From positions 1 to 64,000 of the forward strand of contig JAXDOD010000028.1 of NCBI GenBank assembly GCA_034669045.1: a DNA stretch of 64,000 nt, given 5' to 3'. Source of the DNA: VAZQ01 sp034669045 (GTDB lineage: Bacteria; Pseudomonadota; Alphaproteobacteria; Rhizobiales; Xanthobacteraceae). The notes beneath the pieces were generated by a model. The model had not been told where the DNA came from and ran no database searches. It saw only the letters and a program-made list of their open reading frames with translations. The position numbers were made by a program, and so were the translations under genes. Shown here in pieces: positions 41,441 through 50,213 of this stretch (the stretch's first letter is position 1; each line of letters opens with the position of its first letter).

Positions 41441-43854
41441 AATCGATCCAGCGTGTGGCATTCATCGGCAATCACCTTCCGCGTCGTTGCGGCATCGCGA
41501 CCTTTACCCACGACCTGCATCGGGCGGTCTCATCGGCGCGCCAGGATCTGGAGACCTGTGTCGTCGCCATGACGGACCCCGGTCGCTGCTATGATTATCC
41601 GCCTGCGGTGCGCTTCCAGGTCCGCGAGGAAATGATCGACGATTATACGCGGGCAGCCGAACTCCTGAACAATGCAGGCTTCGACGTCGTCTCCCTTCAA
41701 CACGAATACGGAATTTTCGGCGGCGAAGCCGGCGGAAACATCATCGAGCTGCTATCGCGCCTCGAAATGCCGGTGGTCACGACCCTTCACACGGTCCTCG
41801 CCGAACCGAAGCCTATGCAGCGCGAGGTGATGAGTCGGATCATCGATATTTCGGCGAAGATCGTCATCATGTCGGAAAAAGGTCGCGAATTGCTCCGGAC
41901 CGTTCATGACGTGCCGGCGCACCAGATTGAAGTCATTCCGCATGGAATTCCCGATTTCCCGTTTCTCGAAACGCATTCTGCCAAGGCGGAATTCGGTTTC
42001 GGCGGAAAGACGGTCATTCTGACCTTCGGGCTGTTGTCGCCAAACAAGGGCATAGAGATCATGCTCGATGCGATGCCGAGCATCATCGCATCGTGCCCGA
42101 ACGCCGTCTATGTCGTTCTCGGCGCGACCCACCCGAATCTCGTGCGCCATCAGGGCGAGGCCTACCGCGATAGCTTGACCGCGCGCGTGCGGGAGCTTGG
42201 CATCGATGATCACGTCGTCTTCTTCAACCAATTCGTCGACCAGGCCACTCTGCTGAGCTTCATCTCGATGTGCGACGTCTATGTGACTCCGTATCTCAAT
42301 GAAGCTCAGATGACATCGGGCACGCTCGCTTTCAGCTTCGGACTGGGAAAGGCAGTCGTCTCGACGCCTTATTGGCACGCCAAGGAACTGCTGGGTGATG
42401 GACGCGGCATTCTGGTTCCGTTCGGGGACGCCAAAGCTCTGAGCTTCGAGATCGCTGGCCTATTGACGAACGATGTCCTGCGTCATGCCATGCGCAAACG
42501 CGCCTACGCGGCGAGCCGATCGATGACCTGGATGCAGACGGCCAAGCGCTATCTGAGGGTCTTCGAGACTGCGAGCGAGAATGCCCGACCTGAAATACTG
42601 CTTCCGATCGATGCGGTCGTCTCTGAAAGCAAGAGGCAAGTCATACCGGAGATGCGGATCGGGCATTTCCTCTCGCTCTGCGATAGCACCGGAATGCTCC
42701 AGCATGCGGTCCATTGCGTGCCGGATCGGTCCCATGGCTACTGCGTCGACGATAACGCGCGCGCTCTGTTGTTCTCAAGCGCACTGTCGAACGCCGGCGA
42801 AACCCAATTATCCGAGACGATCACCGCACGCTTTGCGGCGTTCATCCAGCACGCCTGGAACCCCGACACCCGGCGATTCCGAAATTTCATGAGCTACGAC
42901 CGGCGCTGGCTGGAAGAGCAGGGCTCCGAAGACAGTCATGGCAGGACGCTCTGGGCGTTGGCCGAATGCGCGCGCAGCGACGCCGACCCGTCCCGCCGCC
43001 GATGGGGTGCGGCGCTCTTCAAGACAGCCCTTCCCGTCATAGAAGAATTCTCGTCGCCCAGGGCTTGGGCCTTCTCGCTCCTTGGATTGGACGTCTATTG
43101 CACGCTGGTTGGCGGAGACGTTCTCGCCAACCGCCTTCGGAGCCTCCTCGCGGACAGGCTGATGGCCCTGCTGTCTGCGACGGAAAGCGATGAATGGACT
43201 TGGTTTGAAGACGTGCTTGCCTATGACAATGCGCGCCTGCCGCAGGCACTGATCCAAACGGGCCTGACGACGTCTACGCCGTCCTACGTCGAGGCGGGCC
43301 TTCGATCGCTGCGTTGGCTGATGTCGCTCCAGACCACGTCATCGGGAAACTTCAGGCCGGTCGGGACCAAGAGTTTCGGCCGGATCCGCCAGAAACCGGA
43401 GGTGTTTGACCAGCAACCGGTCGAAGCGTCGGCGACCATTTCCGCGTGCCTTGCCGCCTGGCGGGCGGATAATGACGGGGAGTGGCGGGCCGGGGCGATG
43501 CGTGCGTTCGGCTGGTTTCTGGGCGAAAACGACCTGCACACGACACTGATCGATGCCGATACGGGCAGTTGTTCGGACGGGCTGCATCCGGATCGACCTA
43601 ATGAGAACAAGGGCGCAGAATCAGTGCTATCGTATCTTCTCGGTCTTGTGGAGATTCGCGGGTCCAAGCGCGCTGTCGCGCTAGGTCGAGCGAGACCTGT
43701 GTCTAAACCAGTCCCCAGTACCATCAGCACGATTCAAGCTCGAGCAACCCCAGGGAGCCTCTTTGTCCCAATCCCAATTCTTAAACCGCCAGAGCTTGTA
43801 CCTGCGCCCGGATCCGGCCCGGGTCGTCGTCAGGCCCTTCAAGCCCGCGACTGA
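41437..43854 (+). CDS. GT4-type glycosyltransferase fused to an alpha-helical barrel domain
   Basis: An 805-aa protein. Residues 1-390 are a GT-B glycosyltransferase of family 4 type: FIGNHLPRRCGIATFTHDL (donor side), SLQHEYGIFGGEAGG, VIPHGIPD, LTFGLLSPNKGIEIML and PYLNEAQMTSGTLAFSFG near the nucleotide-sugar site. Residues 430-770 look like an (alpha/alpha)6 barrel as in glycoside hydrolases or phosphorylases, with YCVDDNARALL, EDSHGRTLWALAEC and DEWTWFEDVLAYDNARLP. Both parts probably act on the same glycan. It overlaps manA by 4 bases and the next gene by 92. The tail after 770 (Pro-rich) overlaps the GH130 start and may be non-homologous. The sugar donor may be GDP-mannose, from context. 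Confidence 0.85.
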   Translation: MKSIQRVAFIGNHLPRRCGIATFTHDLHRAVSSARQDLETCVVAMTDPGRCYDYPPAVRFQVREEMIDDYTRAAELLNNAGFDVVSLQHEYGIFGGEAGGNIIELLSRLEMPVVTTLHTVLAEPKPMQREVMSRIIDISAKIVIMSEKGRELLRTVHDVPAHQIEVIPHGIPDFPFLETHSAKAEFGFGGKTVILTFGLLSPNKGIEIMLDAMPSIIASCPNAVYVVLGATHPNLVRHQGEAYRDSLTARVRELGIDDHVVFFNQFVDQATLLSFISMCDVYVTPYLNEAQMTSGTLAFSFGLGKAVVSTPYWHAKELLGDGRGILVPFGDAKALSFEIAGLLTNDVLRHAMRKRAYAASRSMTWMQTAKRYLRVFETASENARPEILLPIDAVVSESKRQVIPEMRIGHFLSLCDSTGMLQHAVHCVPDRSHGYCVDDNARALLFSSALSNAGETQLSETITARFAAFIQHAWNPDTRRFRNFMSYDRRWLEEQGSEDSHGRTLWALAECARSDADPSRRRWGAALFKTALPVIEEFSSPRAWAFSLLGLDVYCTLVGGDVLANRLRSLLADRLMALLSATESDEWTWFEDVLAYDNARLPQALIQTGLTTSTPSYVEAGLRSLRWLMSLQTTSSGNFRPVGTKSFGRIRQKPEVFDQQPVEASATISACLAAWRADNDGEWRAGAMRAFGWFLGENDLHTTLIDADTGSCSDGLHPDRPNENKGAESVLSYLLGLVEIRGSKRAVALGRARPVSKPVPSTISTIQARATPGSLFVPIPILKPPELVPAPGSGPGRRQALQARD

Positions 43855-45061
43855 GCCCCGGGACCTCAACCCGACCGACAAGATTCGGGCCAATCACATC
43901 GTCGCCAGAGTTCTTCGGCTCGATCCGGAAGCTGCTGACCGGCAGTTGACGGATGTGCTCGAAAATTTCGAAGGTCGTCACAGGAACCTGCTCGATATCT
44001 TCGAGACGCGCGCTGCGGATATGGAAGAGGCGTTGGCGCCGCATGCCGGATTGAATAAGACGCAACGCCGCCTGATCGGCGCATATTTTCTTCATGAGTA
44101 CTCGTTCGAGGCGTCGGCCTTGTTCAATCCGAGCATCGTGCGGCACCCTGACCAAACTGGCGCCCCGGAAAACGGCTGCCGATTCATCCTGAGTCTTCGC
44201 GCCGTCGGCGAAGGGCATATTTCATCGCTGACCTTCCGATCCGGCACCATTGCCGCGGACGGCAGCGTGACCGTCGATCCGACCGCGCGTCTTGCCTCGG
44301 TTCCTCAAGTCCGAAGCCGGACGTCCAGGCACAACGGCGACGCTGTCGAAGTCATCTTCCGGCCGCACGAAGACCTGAGCGAACGGGTCATCTTCCCGAT
44401 CACCGACTCGCAAGCAAACGGCATCGAGGACGCCCGGTTCGTCGAGTTCAACGACGACGGTCGAAAAATTTTCTACGCCACCTACACGGCCTATAGCGGC
44501 AGGTCGATCCGCTCTGAGCTGCTTGAAACGACAGATTTCCAAACGTTCCGGATGACCCCGCTCAGCGGATCGGCGGCGGGCAATAAGGGCATGGCGCTGT
44601 TTCCGCGTAAAATTGACGGTCGCTACGCGATGATCGGCCGCCAGGACAATGAGAACCTCTATCTGATCTATTCCGACGACCTTTACACATGGGACGGCGG
44701 ACAATCCTTCCTTCAGCCCGAGTATCCTTGGGAATTCGTTCAGATTGGCAATTGTGGCGCACCCGTCGAGCTGGACGACTGTTGGCTGTTGCTGATCCAT
44801 GGGGTCGGGCCGGTCAGGAAGTATTCGATCGGGGCTGTTCTCCTGGACAAGAAGGATCCCTCAAAAGTTCTCGCACGCTCGCGCGAGCCCCTGGTTCGCC
44901 CGGAGCCCACGGAACGGGAGGGTTACGTGCCCAACGTGGTCTATACCTGCGGCGCCATGCGGCATCGGGACCAGATCATCTTGCCTTATGCGGTATCTGA
45001 CACGTTCTCCAATTTTGCGACGATAAAGATTGCGGCGCTGATGCAGGCCGTTGCGAGCTGA
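43763..45061 (+). CDS. GH130-family mannoside phosphorylase/mannosidase-like protein
   Basis: A 432-aa five-bladed propeller enzyme of glycoside hydrolase family 130, which phosphorolyses beta-mannosides or hydrolyses beta-1,2-mannosides. The conserved segments SALFNPSIVRHPDQ, GIEDARFVEFNDDG (catalytic Asp region), GNKGMALFPRKIDGRYAMIGR, GNCGAPVELDDCWLLLIHGV and REGYVPNVVYTCG are all in order. The proposed start is TTG at 43763, which implies a 92-base overlap with the glycosyltransferase; no better start was found before the first conserved block. With manA and the glycosyltransferase it suggests turnover of a mannoside made by the same operon. Confidence 0.88.
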   Translation: MSQSQFLNRQSLYLRPDPARVVVRPFKPATEPRDLNPTDKIRANHIVARVLRLDPEAADRQLTDVLENFEGRHRNLLDIFETRAADMEEALAPHAGLNKTQRRLIGAYFLHEYSFEASALFNPSIVRHPDQTGAPENGCRFILSLRAVGEGHISSLTFRSGTIAADGSVTVDPTARLASVPQVRSRTSRHNGDAVEVIFRPHEDLSERVIFPITDSQANGIEDARFVEFNDDGRKIFYATYTAYSGRSIRSELLETTDFQTFRMTPLSGSAAGNKGMALFPRKIDGRYAMIGRQDNENLYLIYSDDLYTWDGGQSFLQPEYPWEFVQIGNCGAPVELDDCWLLLIHGVGPVRKYSIGAVLLDKKDPSKVLARSREPLVRPEPTEREGYVPNVVYTCGAMRHRDQIILPYAVSDTFSNFATIKIAALMQAVAS

Positions 45062-45423
45062 TCGAGAGCGCGCGCGCGCGCAAGTCGGTCCAGTCGTGGC
45101 CGCTGCGGGAGTAGACCGTCGCCGTGGCGTGGTGACGATGCGGTCGGGCACGGTAGCCGTCTTGATCTCATGCAGCCTGTCATCTGACATAGCCTGTCAT
45201 CTCATAGAGCCGGTCACCGCCCGGCAGGCGCTCGGTCGCGCCGCCTCGGATCGCAGGGCTTGATCGAGCCGGGGCATGCCGCCTTTCGTGCGCGTGGCAG
45301 GCGTGCGCCACCAGGATCCGCCCGGGTCTTGCGCGACCGCGCCCGCCTCAGGACCGTCGAAGAAATAGTGTTGGAAAGGCGCTCCTGTGCGCATAACCTC
45401 ATGCTGATGGTCATGGAAAAAAT
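45062..45423. other. Intergenic, nothing recognised
   Basis: About 360 bases between the GH130 gene and a TctC gene. It begins with a run of alternating GC (45067-45080). 'CTGTCATCTGACATAGCCTGTCATCTCA' style near-duplications lie around 45176-45201. No gene, RNA or clear promoter was seen. Confidence 0.4.
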
Positions 45424-46500
45424 ATGGGATCGGGGATGATGATGCGACTGTCGTATCGGGCGCGCGGAATGGCGGCTTGTCTGATCCTGGCGCTGGCGTC
45501 CGCGGGCGCTGCTGCACAGGCGCCCGTGACGTTCGAGGGCAAGACGATTTCAATGCTCATCGACTCCTCGGTCGGCGGCGGCACCGACCTGACCGCCCGC
45601 CTGATCTCGCCGTTCCTGACCAAGTATCTGCCGGGACATCCGACGGTCATTGCCAGGAATATGCCGGGCGCGGAGGGAACGGTTGCCTTGAACTACTTCG
45701 TGCAGCAGGTGGCGCCGGACGGGCTGACGCTGACCACCGGCGGTGGCCCGTCGATCGATCCGATTCGGTATCGGGCGCCGCAGTCGCGCTTCGATCCCGG
45801 CAAGTTCGAATTCATTGGCGGGATCGGCCGCGGCGGAAGCATGCTGGTCGTCAGCGCGGCGGCCGAGAAGCGGTTCAATGACCGGGCGATGACACCGGTA
45901 GCGATCGGCATTGCAGGCGCGGCGCCGCGATCTGGTCAGCTCATGGCCGCCTGGGGGATCGAGTTTCTCGGCTGGAATGCCAAATGGATTGCGGGATACC
46001 GGTCGACGCAGGCGCTCAATCAAGCGCTCCAGCAGGGCGAGATCGACATGACCGCGACCAGCACGCTGCTTTCGCTCAAGAGCGGAGTCGAAAGCGGGCA
46101 GTTCAAGGTCGTGATTCAATCCGGGGGCCTGCAGAACGGCAAGCGCGTGCCGCGGGCTGAGTTCCCCAAAGTCCCGATCCTTGCAGATCAATTGGAGGGC
46201 AAGGTCACGTCCGAGATCGCTCGGCAGTCATTCGCGACGTGGCAGGCGGTGCTGCTGACAGACAAGTTCTACGCGCTCCCGCCGGAAACACCGGAGCCGA
46301 TCGTCGCCGCCTATCGCGGCGCCTATCGCAAAATCATCGACGATCCGGAATTCACCGCGCGTGGGCTGAAGTTGAGCGAGGTCTTCGAGCCGATGACCGC
46401 CGAGGACGTGAATTCGCTGGTGAAGGACATTGTCGATACGCCGGCGCAGGCGGTGGAGTACGTGAACTCGATGCTTCGGCGGCAGGGATTGGGCGGCTGA
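45424..46500 (+). CDS. Tripartite tricarboxylate transporter (TctC/Bug) receptor
   Basis: A 358-aa periplasmic substrate-binding protein of the TctC/Bug family. A signal peptide is clear: a basic start then MAACLILALASAGAAAQ. The mature part shows ISMLIDSSVGGGTDLTARL, RNMPGAEGTVALNYF and AGYRSTQALNQALQQGEIDM, the first two being characteristic of the family. Several start codons are clustered (45424, 45436, 45439, 45442), so the exact N-terminus is uncertain. It is more diverged than the second TctC at 51326. No TctAB membrane genes are near, so it is an orphan receptor, probably for a carboxylate or aromatic acid related to the adjoining catabolic genes. Confidence 0.85.
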   Translation: MGSGMMMRLSYRARGMAACLILALASAGAAAQAPVTFEGKTISMLIDSSVGGGTDLTARLISPFLTKYLPGHPTVIARNMPGAEGTVALNYFVQQVAPDGLTLTTGGGPSIDPIRYRAPQSRFDPGKFEFIGGIGRGGSMLVVSAAAEKRFNDRAMTPVAIGIAGAAPRSGQLMAAWGIEFLGWNAKWIAGYRSTQALNQALQQGEIDMTATSTLLSLKSGVESGQFKVVIQSGGLQNGKRVPRAEFPKVPILADQLEGKVTSEIARQSFATWQAVLLTDKFYALPPETPEPIVAAYRGAYRKIIDDPEFTARGLKLSEVFEPMTAEDVNSLVKDIVDTPAQAVEYVNSMLRRQGLGG

Positions 46501-46582
46501 CGGCTTGCCCCAAGCAGGCAGGATGGCCGCGCCAAAGTGGGCCTCACGGAATAATGCCCAACGAAAGCTGATCGAGATAGTC

Positions 46583-46663
46583 GTAGCCCGCATGGAGCGA
46601 AGCGGAATGCGGGAACGGTGCATCGACGCGGCCCCGGATTTCGCTGCGCTCCATCCGGGCTAC
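46583..46663. repeat. Intergenic REP-type palindrome (GTAGCCCG...CGGGCTAC)
   Basis: An imperfect inverted repeat: GTAGCCCGCATGGAGCGAAG at the left pairs with CTGCGCTCCATCCGGGCTAC at the right, with about 40 bases between. It belongs to a palindromic element common between genes of bradyrhizobia. It lies directly beside a second palindrome (46673), a typical clustered arrangement. A role in mRNA end stability or as a target for a REP-associated transposase is known for such elements in general. Confidence 0.8.
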
Positions 46664-46672
46664 CGTTGCTAC

Positions 46673-46767
46673 GTAGGGTGGGCAAAGCGAAGCGTGCCCA
46701 CGCGTCTCTATGATTGTGGCACGGAAGCCGCGTGGGCACGGCGCTGCGCGCCTTTGCCCACCCTACG
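46673..46767. repeat. Palindromic repeat GTAGGGTGGGCAAAG, copy 1
   Basis: An inverted repeat of about 95 bases. It starts GTAGGGTGGGCAAAGCGAAG with GCGTGCCCACGCG inside and ends CCTTTGCCCACCCTACG, so both ends can pair over some 20 bases. A second copy is at 52334-52438. Two dispersed copies in one 64-kb window, both intergenic, mark it as a miniature repeat family. Confidence 0.85.
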
Positions 46768-46781
46768 CACCTAGGCTGTCC

Positions 46782-47063
46782 GACGGCGGTTCGTTTGACG
46801 CCTCGACGAATGCCATGCGGCCCGCGCATGACAAACTCGAGATTTGCTCGACCGGCCGAGGATCGGGCCGAGCACCTGCTCGAGCGGGCGAGCAAGTCCG
46901 AGGATCGCGCCGAGGATTCGCGTTGCGCGCGAACCCGCCCCGCGGGCCCGCCATCATGCGCGCCGCGCATGGGGGACGATAGGAATTGTTTCACGTGAAA
47001 CGAGGCGTCGCGGCCCAACGAAAACCGCCGCCCGGCGGCCCGGACGGCGGTTCGTTTGACGCC
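46782..47063. repeat. 21-bp direct repeats flanking a parS-like site
   Basis: An exact 21-base sequence beginning GACGGCGGTTCGTTTGAC occurs at 46782-46802 and again at 47043-47063 in the same orientation. The second copy lies a few bases before the stop codon of the amidohydrolase gene. The roughly 240 bases between hold the parS-like site and no gene. The repeat could reflect a local duplication at the 3' end of the gene or the ends of an inserted segment. Confidence 0.7.
46987..47002. promoter_or_regulatory. parS-like ParB-binding site
   Basis: TGTTTCACGTGAAACG at 46987-47002 matches the widely conserved parS centromere sequence TGTTTCACGTGAAACA at 15 of 16 positions. The inner palindrome GTTTCACGTGAAAC is perfect. 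Chromosomal parS sites normally cluster within some tens of kilobases of the replication origin. No parA, parB, gidB or dnaA gene is in this window, so this is an isolated candidate site in an intergenic region. It was found by eye; chance occurrence of 15/16 is low but not excluded. Confidence 0.65.
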
Positions 47064-47074
47064 CTGGAACGGGC

Positions 47075-48313
47075 TCAGGCGACGAGGTTGCCGTACTTCT
47101 TGAGGTTCTCTTTCTGCTTCTCGTTGCGCGGCGGCAGCTTGAACAGCTTGGCGGCGGTGCCGCCCAGGATGTTGTGCTTGCCCTTCTCGGAGACGAACGG
47201 CAGGTCGGAGATGGTCGACGGCAGGTCGAAGTCCCAGTGCGGATAGTCCGACGAGTACAGGAGCTGCGTCTCCGCATTGATCATGCGGAAGGTGCATTCC
47301 ATCGCCTGCATGTCGACGCGCTCCATCGGCTGCGACGAGTAGTACATGTCGCGCATGTAGTCCGACGGCAGCTTCTTCAGGAGCGGGCACTCCGACGGCC
47401 GCAGCATGTATTCGTGGTCGAGCCGCTGCATCAGGAACGGGATCCAGGCCAGGCCGGATTCGATCCAGATCACCGGCAGTTTGGGGAACCGCTCGCCCAT
47501 GCCGTTGACCACCCAGTTGGTCAGGTGCAGCACGTTGTACCAGGTGAAGCCGAGCGCATGCACCGAGATGAAGCGGTTGCAGCTCTTGTAGATCGGCTCG
47601 CCCCAGTTCGGGCCGGAGTGGAACGAGAGCACGAGCCCGCGCTCCTCGATCGCTCGATAGACCTTCATGTAGGCGTTGTCGTTGACCGCCATGTGCGAGC
47701 GCACCGTGGTGACCATGAAGCCGCCGACGTGCTTCCTGTCGCCGAAGGTCTCGACCTGGCGCAGCGCCTCGTCCGGCGAGTTGAACGGCAGGCTGAGCAT
47801 CGAATAGAAGCGGTTGTCGGACTCGGGCAATACCTTCTCGGTGAGCCAGCGGTTGTAGGCCCAGCACAGCTCGTGCTCCATTTCCTTCTGCGGATGCAGG
47901 CCGATGTTGAGCATGCCGGTCGGGAACAGGCAGGAATAGTCGACGCTCATCGCGTCCATCCAGCGGTGGCCGAGCTGCACGTCGCGCAGCGCGCCGGGCT
48001 CGGTCTTCTCCGAGCCGCGCATGGGATAGCGCGTCACCCGGCCGCCCATGTCCTGATAGCCGATCTGGGTCGGCGTGATGCCCTGGCGGTTCTTGGTGCG
48101 TCCCGACATGATGAGCTGCCGGAACACTTCGTTTTCCATGAACGGCAGGAATTCGCTGTAGTTCTCGTTCTCGTAGTGGTGGGCGTCCACGTCGACGATG
48201 ACCATGTCGTCGAAATTGCGCTGCACCGCCTGCTTCCTCGCATGCGCGAGCAGCCGGCTGGTATTCATTTCCTCGACCGATACCCGTCGGCCCCGGTCAG
48301 CAATGAGATCCAT
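47075..48313 (-). CDS. Amidohydrolase-2 family metal-dependent hydrolase/decarboxylase
   Basis: A 412-aa TIM-barrel protein of the amidohydrolase-2 (ACMSD-like) group, which hydrolyses or decarboxylates aromatic ring-derived acids. The N-terminal strand has VIVDVDAHHYENENY in place of the usual DxHxH, so one metal ligand may differ. Later ligands appear in LSFHSGPNWGEP, FPKLPVIWIESGLAWIPF and the C-terminal LLYSSDYPHWDFD (SSDYPHWD is typical). The ATG at 48313 follows GGAGACAG. It is last in a minus-strand series (FAH hydrolase, Rieske protein, 138-aa protein, this gene), which suggests one catabolic operon for an aromatic compound. Confidence 0.85.
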   Translation of the reverse strand: MDLIADRGRRVSVEEMNTSRLLAHARKQAVQRNFDDMVIVDVDAHHYENENYSEFLPFMENEVFRQLIMSGRTKNRQGITPTQIGYQDMGGRVTRYPMRGSEKTEPGALRDVQLGHRWMDAMSVDYSCLFPTGMLNIGLHPQKEMEHELCWAYNRWLTEKVLPESDNRFYSMLSLPFNSPDEALRQVETFGDRKHVGGFMVTTVRSHMAVNDNAYMKVYRAIEERGLVLSFHSGPNWGEPIYKSCNRFISVHALGFTWYNVLHLTNWVVNGMGERFPKLPVIWIESGLAWIPFLMQRLDHEYMLRPSECPLLKKLPSDYMRDMYYSSQPMERVDMQAMECTFRMINAETQLLYSSDYPHWDFDLPSTISDLPFVSEKGKHNILGGTAAKLFKLPPRNEKQKENLKKYGNLVA

Positions 48314-48358
48314 GTTCTGTCTCCTGGCGTCCTGTTGTCGCTCCGACGGTGCTGGCGC

Positions 48359-48775
48359 TCAGCGGCCCGTCCAACTCTGCCACATGCCGAGCTCGAAGAC
48401 CGCCAGATTGGCGGCTTTCAAGAGCGCGCTCGTGGTTGTCATGATTTCCGTGGGGCTGACGCTGGTGCGTCCCTCCAGCGGCAGGAAGTCCTGCCCGGCC
48501 TCGACCTGGGTGCCGTAAAGCTTGCACAGGGCCGCCATCAGGGTCTGCACCGCCTGCGGCGTGAGCACGTCGAGCCGGCCGTCGGCGAGCGCGCGCTCGA
48601 TCTCGGCGGCAAGCCGGAGCGCGTCCGCCGACGTGCCCGTCGCCACGACCTTAGCCGCCGGTTTCACCGAAGGCCGCGCCGCCGGCGCAGCCTTGGCGAC
48701 CGTGGCCTTCGCCACGTCTGCCTTGGCGACCGCGGCCCTGGGGACGACCGCCTTACGCGACGACATAAAGTTCAT
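48359..48775 (-). CDS. Small protein of unknown function in the aromatic-catabolism operon
   Basis: A 138-aa protein. Residues 1-50 are an Ala/Lys/Val/Pro-rich flexible lead (PAAKVVATG type), with no true signal peptide. Residues 50-138 are helical and better conserved-looking: LTPQAVQTLMAALCKLYGTQ, then GRTSVSPTEIMTTTSALLKA and a Trp-containing end (GMWQSWTGR). I do not recognise a family. It overlaps the Rieske gene by 23 bases at its start and is followed by the amidohydrolase gene 45 bases later, so it is co-transcribed. It could be an accessory subunit. Confidence 0.65.
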   Translation of the reverse strand: MNFMSSRKAVVPRAAVAKADVAKATVAKAAPAARPSVKPAAKVVATGTSADALRLAAEIERALADGRLDVLTPQAVQTLMAALCKLYGTQVEAGQDFLPLEGRTSVSPTEIMTTTSALLKAANLAVFELGMWQSWTGR

Positions 48776-49118
48776 CTCCCTTTTCGACCAGCTTGTATTT
48801 GCGAAGCTTCATGCGGCGGTCGGAGACGCACTCGCCGGTCTTCATGTCGTATTCCATGCCGTGCCACGGGCAGACGAAATGCAATTCCGTGTCGGAGAAG
48901 TAGAGGCCGGCCGACGTCTTGTCGGGCCGCAGCCGCTCCTCGACCTTGGCGATGGTCAATCCTTCGCAGGCCGGCCCGCCCTGGTGGAGGCAGAAATTGC
49001 TGTAGGCGAAATACTCGCCCTTTTCCCGGAACACGCCGATTTCGTGCTCGCCGAGGAATACGATCCGGCGCTCACCGTCCTTCATTTCCGTGGTCTTGGC
49101 GACAAATTGCTCAGCCAT
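48753..49118 (-). CDS. Rieske 2Fe-2S ferredoxin-type protein
   Basis: A 121-aa Rieske protein. The cluster-binding pairs are FCLHQGGPACEG (C-x-H) and FVCPWHGMEYD (C-x-x-H), with the usual spacing enlarged by an insert rich in charged residues (TIAKVEERLRPDKTSAG). GECVSDRRMKLRKYKL closes the fold. Size and lack of a membrane anchor suggest a soluble electron carrier or small subunit for an oxygenase. The ATG at 49118 lies 10 bases after GGGAGG. It sits between an FAH-family hydrolase and an amidohydrolase, so it probably supports an aromatic oxygenation step; no catalytic Rieske oxygenase subunit is in the window. Confidence 0.88.
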   Translation of the reverse strand: MAEQFVAKTTEMKDGERRIVFLGEHEIGVFREKGEYFAYSNFCLHQGGPACEGLTIAKVEERLRPDKTSAGLYFSDTELHFVCPWHGMEYDMKTGECVSDRRMKLRKYKLVEKGDELYVVA

Positions 49119-49283
49119 ACTCAACAATCCTCCCTTTGATGGCCGGGGCCTCGCTTGCTTGCCATTCTTGCGGGCGCAGTCCGGTGTCGGCGCAATATGC
49201 CTTTTCGCCGGTGCCAGCGCAATCAGCGCGACGGCTCCGGCACGCGCGTTCTCGAATGCCAGACCCGCCGGGACCGGTGGCGT

Positions 49284-50213
49284 CTAGGCCATCCGGGTGG
49301 TGAGCGACCCGATCCCCTCGACCCAGATTTTGACCACGTCGCCGGCCTTGAGGAACTCGCCGCGCCCGGCGCCGACGCCCGCCGGCGTCCCGGTCAGGAT
49401 CAGGTCGCCGGGGTGCAGGGTCAGCCGGGACGAAAGGTGGGAAATCTGCTCGGCCAGATCGAAGATCATCTTGCTGGTGTGGGAATCCTGCTTGATCACG
49501 TCGTTGACCCACAGCTTCAGGCCGAGATTCTGCGGGTCCGGGATGTCGCTCGCGGGCACGATCCAGGGCCCGAGCGGGCAGGAGCCGTCGAAGCTCTTGT
49601 GCGCCACCCAGTCGGCCTTGAACGGCGAGGTGTCGCTGATGTGCGGCCGGCGGCCCTTGTCCCGTGCCGACAGGTCGTTGGCGGCCGTGTAGCCGGCCAC
49701 ATAGCGCAGCGCCTTCTCCACCGGGACGTTCTTGGCCGGGCGGCCGATCACCGCCGCGAGCTCGACCTCCCAGTCCATCTGCTTGGAATAGTCCGAGGTC
49801 TTCACGGTCGCGCCCGGGTTGGACAGCGAGCGCGAGGCCTTGATGAAATGCCAGGACTGCAATCCGAGCGTGTGCGGGTCGGGCTCGGCCGGCCGGTTGT
49901 TGCGGGCGTTCATCTCCGCGGCGTGATCGGCATAGTTCGCGCCTGCGCAATAGATCGCCGATGGCCAGCGGATCGGCGCCAGCAGTTTGGTCCGCTTGAG
50001 CGGCAGACCCTTGGCGGCGCGCGCCTTCGCGGTGTTCGCCGCGGCCTTCTTGAGGACGCCCTGCGCCGTCTTCCAGTCCTCGAGGATGCCGAGCACGCTC
50101 GCATAAGCCGGCCGGCCGGTCAGCTTGGCGGCGTCGAACACCTTGTCGTCCACCACGATGCCGGCGCGCGGTCCATCGGCGCTCTGATAGGTCGCGAGTT
50201 TGTAGCCGGCCAT
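49284..50213 (-). CDS. Fumarylacetoacetate hydrolase (FAH) family protein
   Basis: A 309-aa FAH-fold enzyme, the class that cleaves C-C bonds in ring-fission products (acylpyruvases, 2-hydroxyhepta-2,4-diene-1,7-dioate isomerases). Metal-binding acids are in MDWEVELAAVIG (ExE) and YTAANDLSARD (D), with the Lys in DGSCPLGPWIVP region and GDLILTGTPAGVG near the end, all standard. The ATG at 50213 follows GGGAGA; an open frame upstream to 50288 is not homologous. It is first in the minus-strand operon and divergent from an extradiol dioxygenase gene 148 bases away, a typical meta-cleavage pairing. Confidence 0.9.
   Translation of the reverse strand: MAGYKLATYQSADGPRAGIVVDDKVFDAAKLTGRPAYASVLGILEDWKTAQGVLKKAAANTAKARAAKGLPLKRTKLLAPIRWPSAIYCAGANYADHAAEMNARNNRPAEPDPHTLGLQSWHFIKASRSLSNPGATVKTSDYSKQMDWEVELAAVIGRPAKNVPVEKALRYVAGYTAANDLSARDKGRRPHISDTSPFKADWVAHKSFDGSCPLGPWIVPASDIPDPQNLGLKLWVNDVIKQDSHTSKMIFDLAEQISHLSSRLTLHPGDLILTGTPAGVGAGRGEFLKAGDVVKIWVEGIGSLTTRMA

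Noticed and set aside
46501..47867. Long minus-strand frame continuing through the palindromes
   Set aside because: It is a shadow frame of the amidohydrolase gene extended through repeats; no domain and implausible composition.
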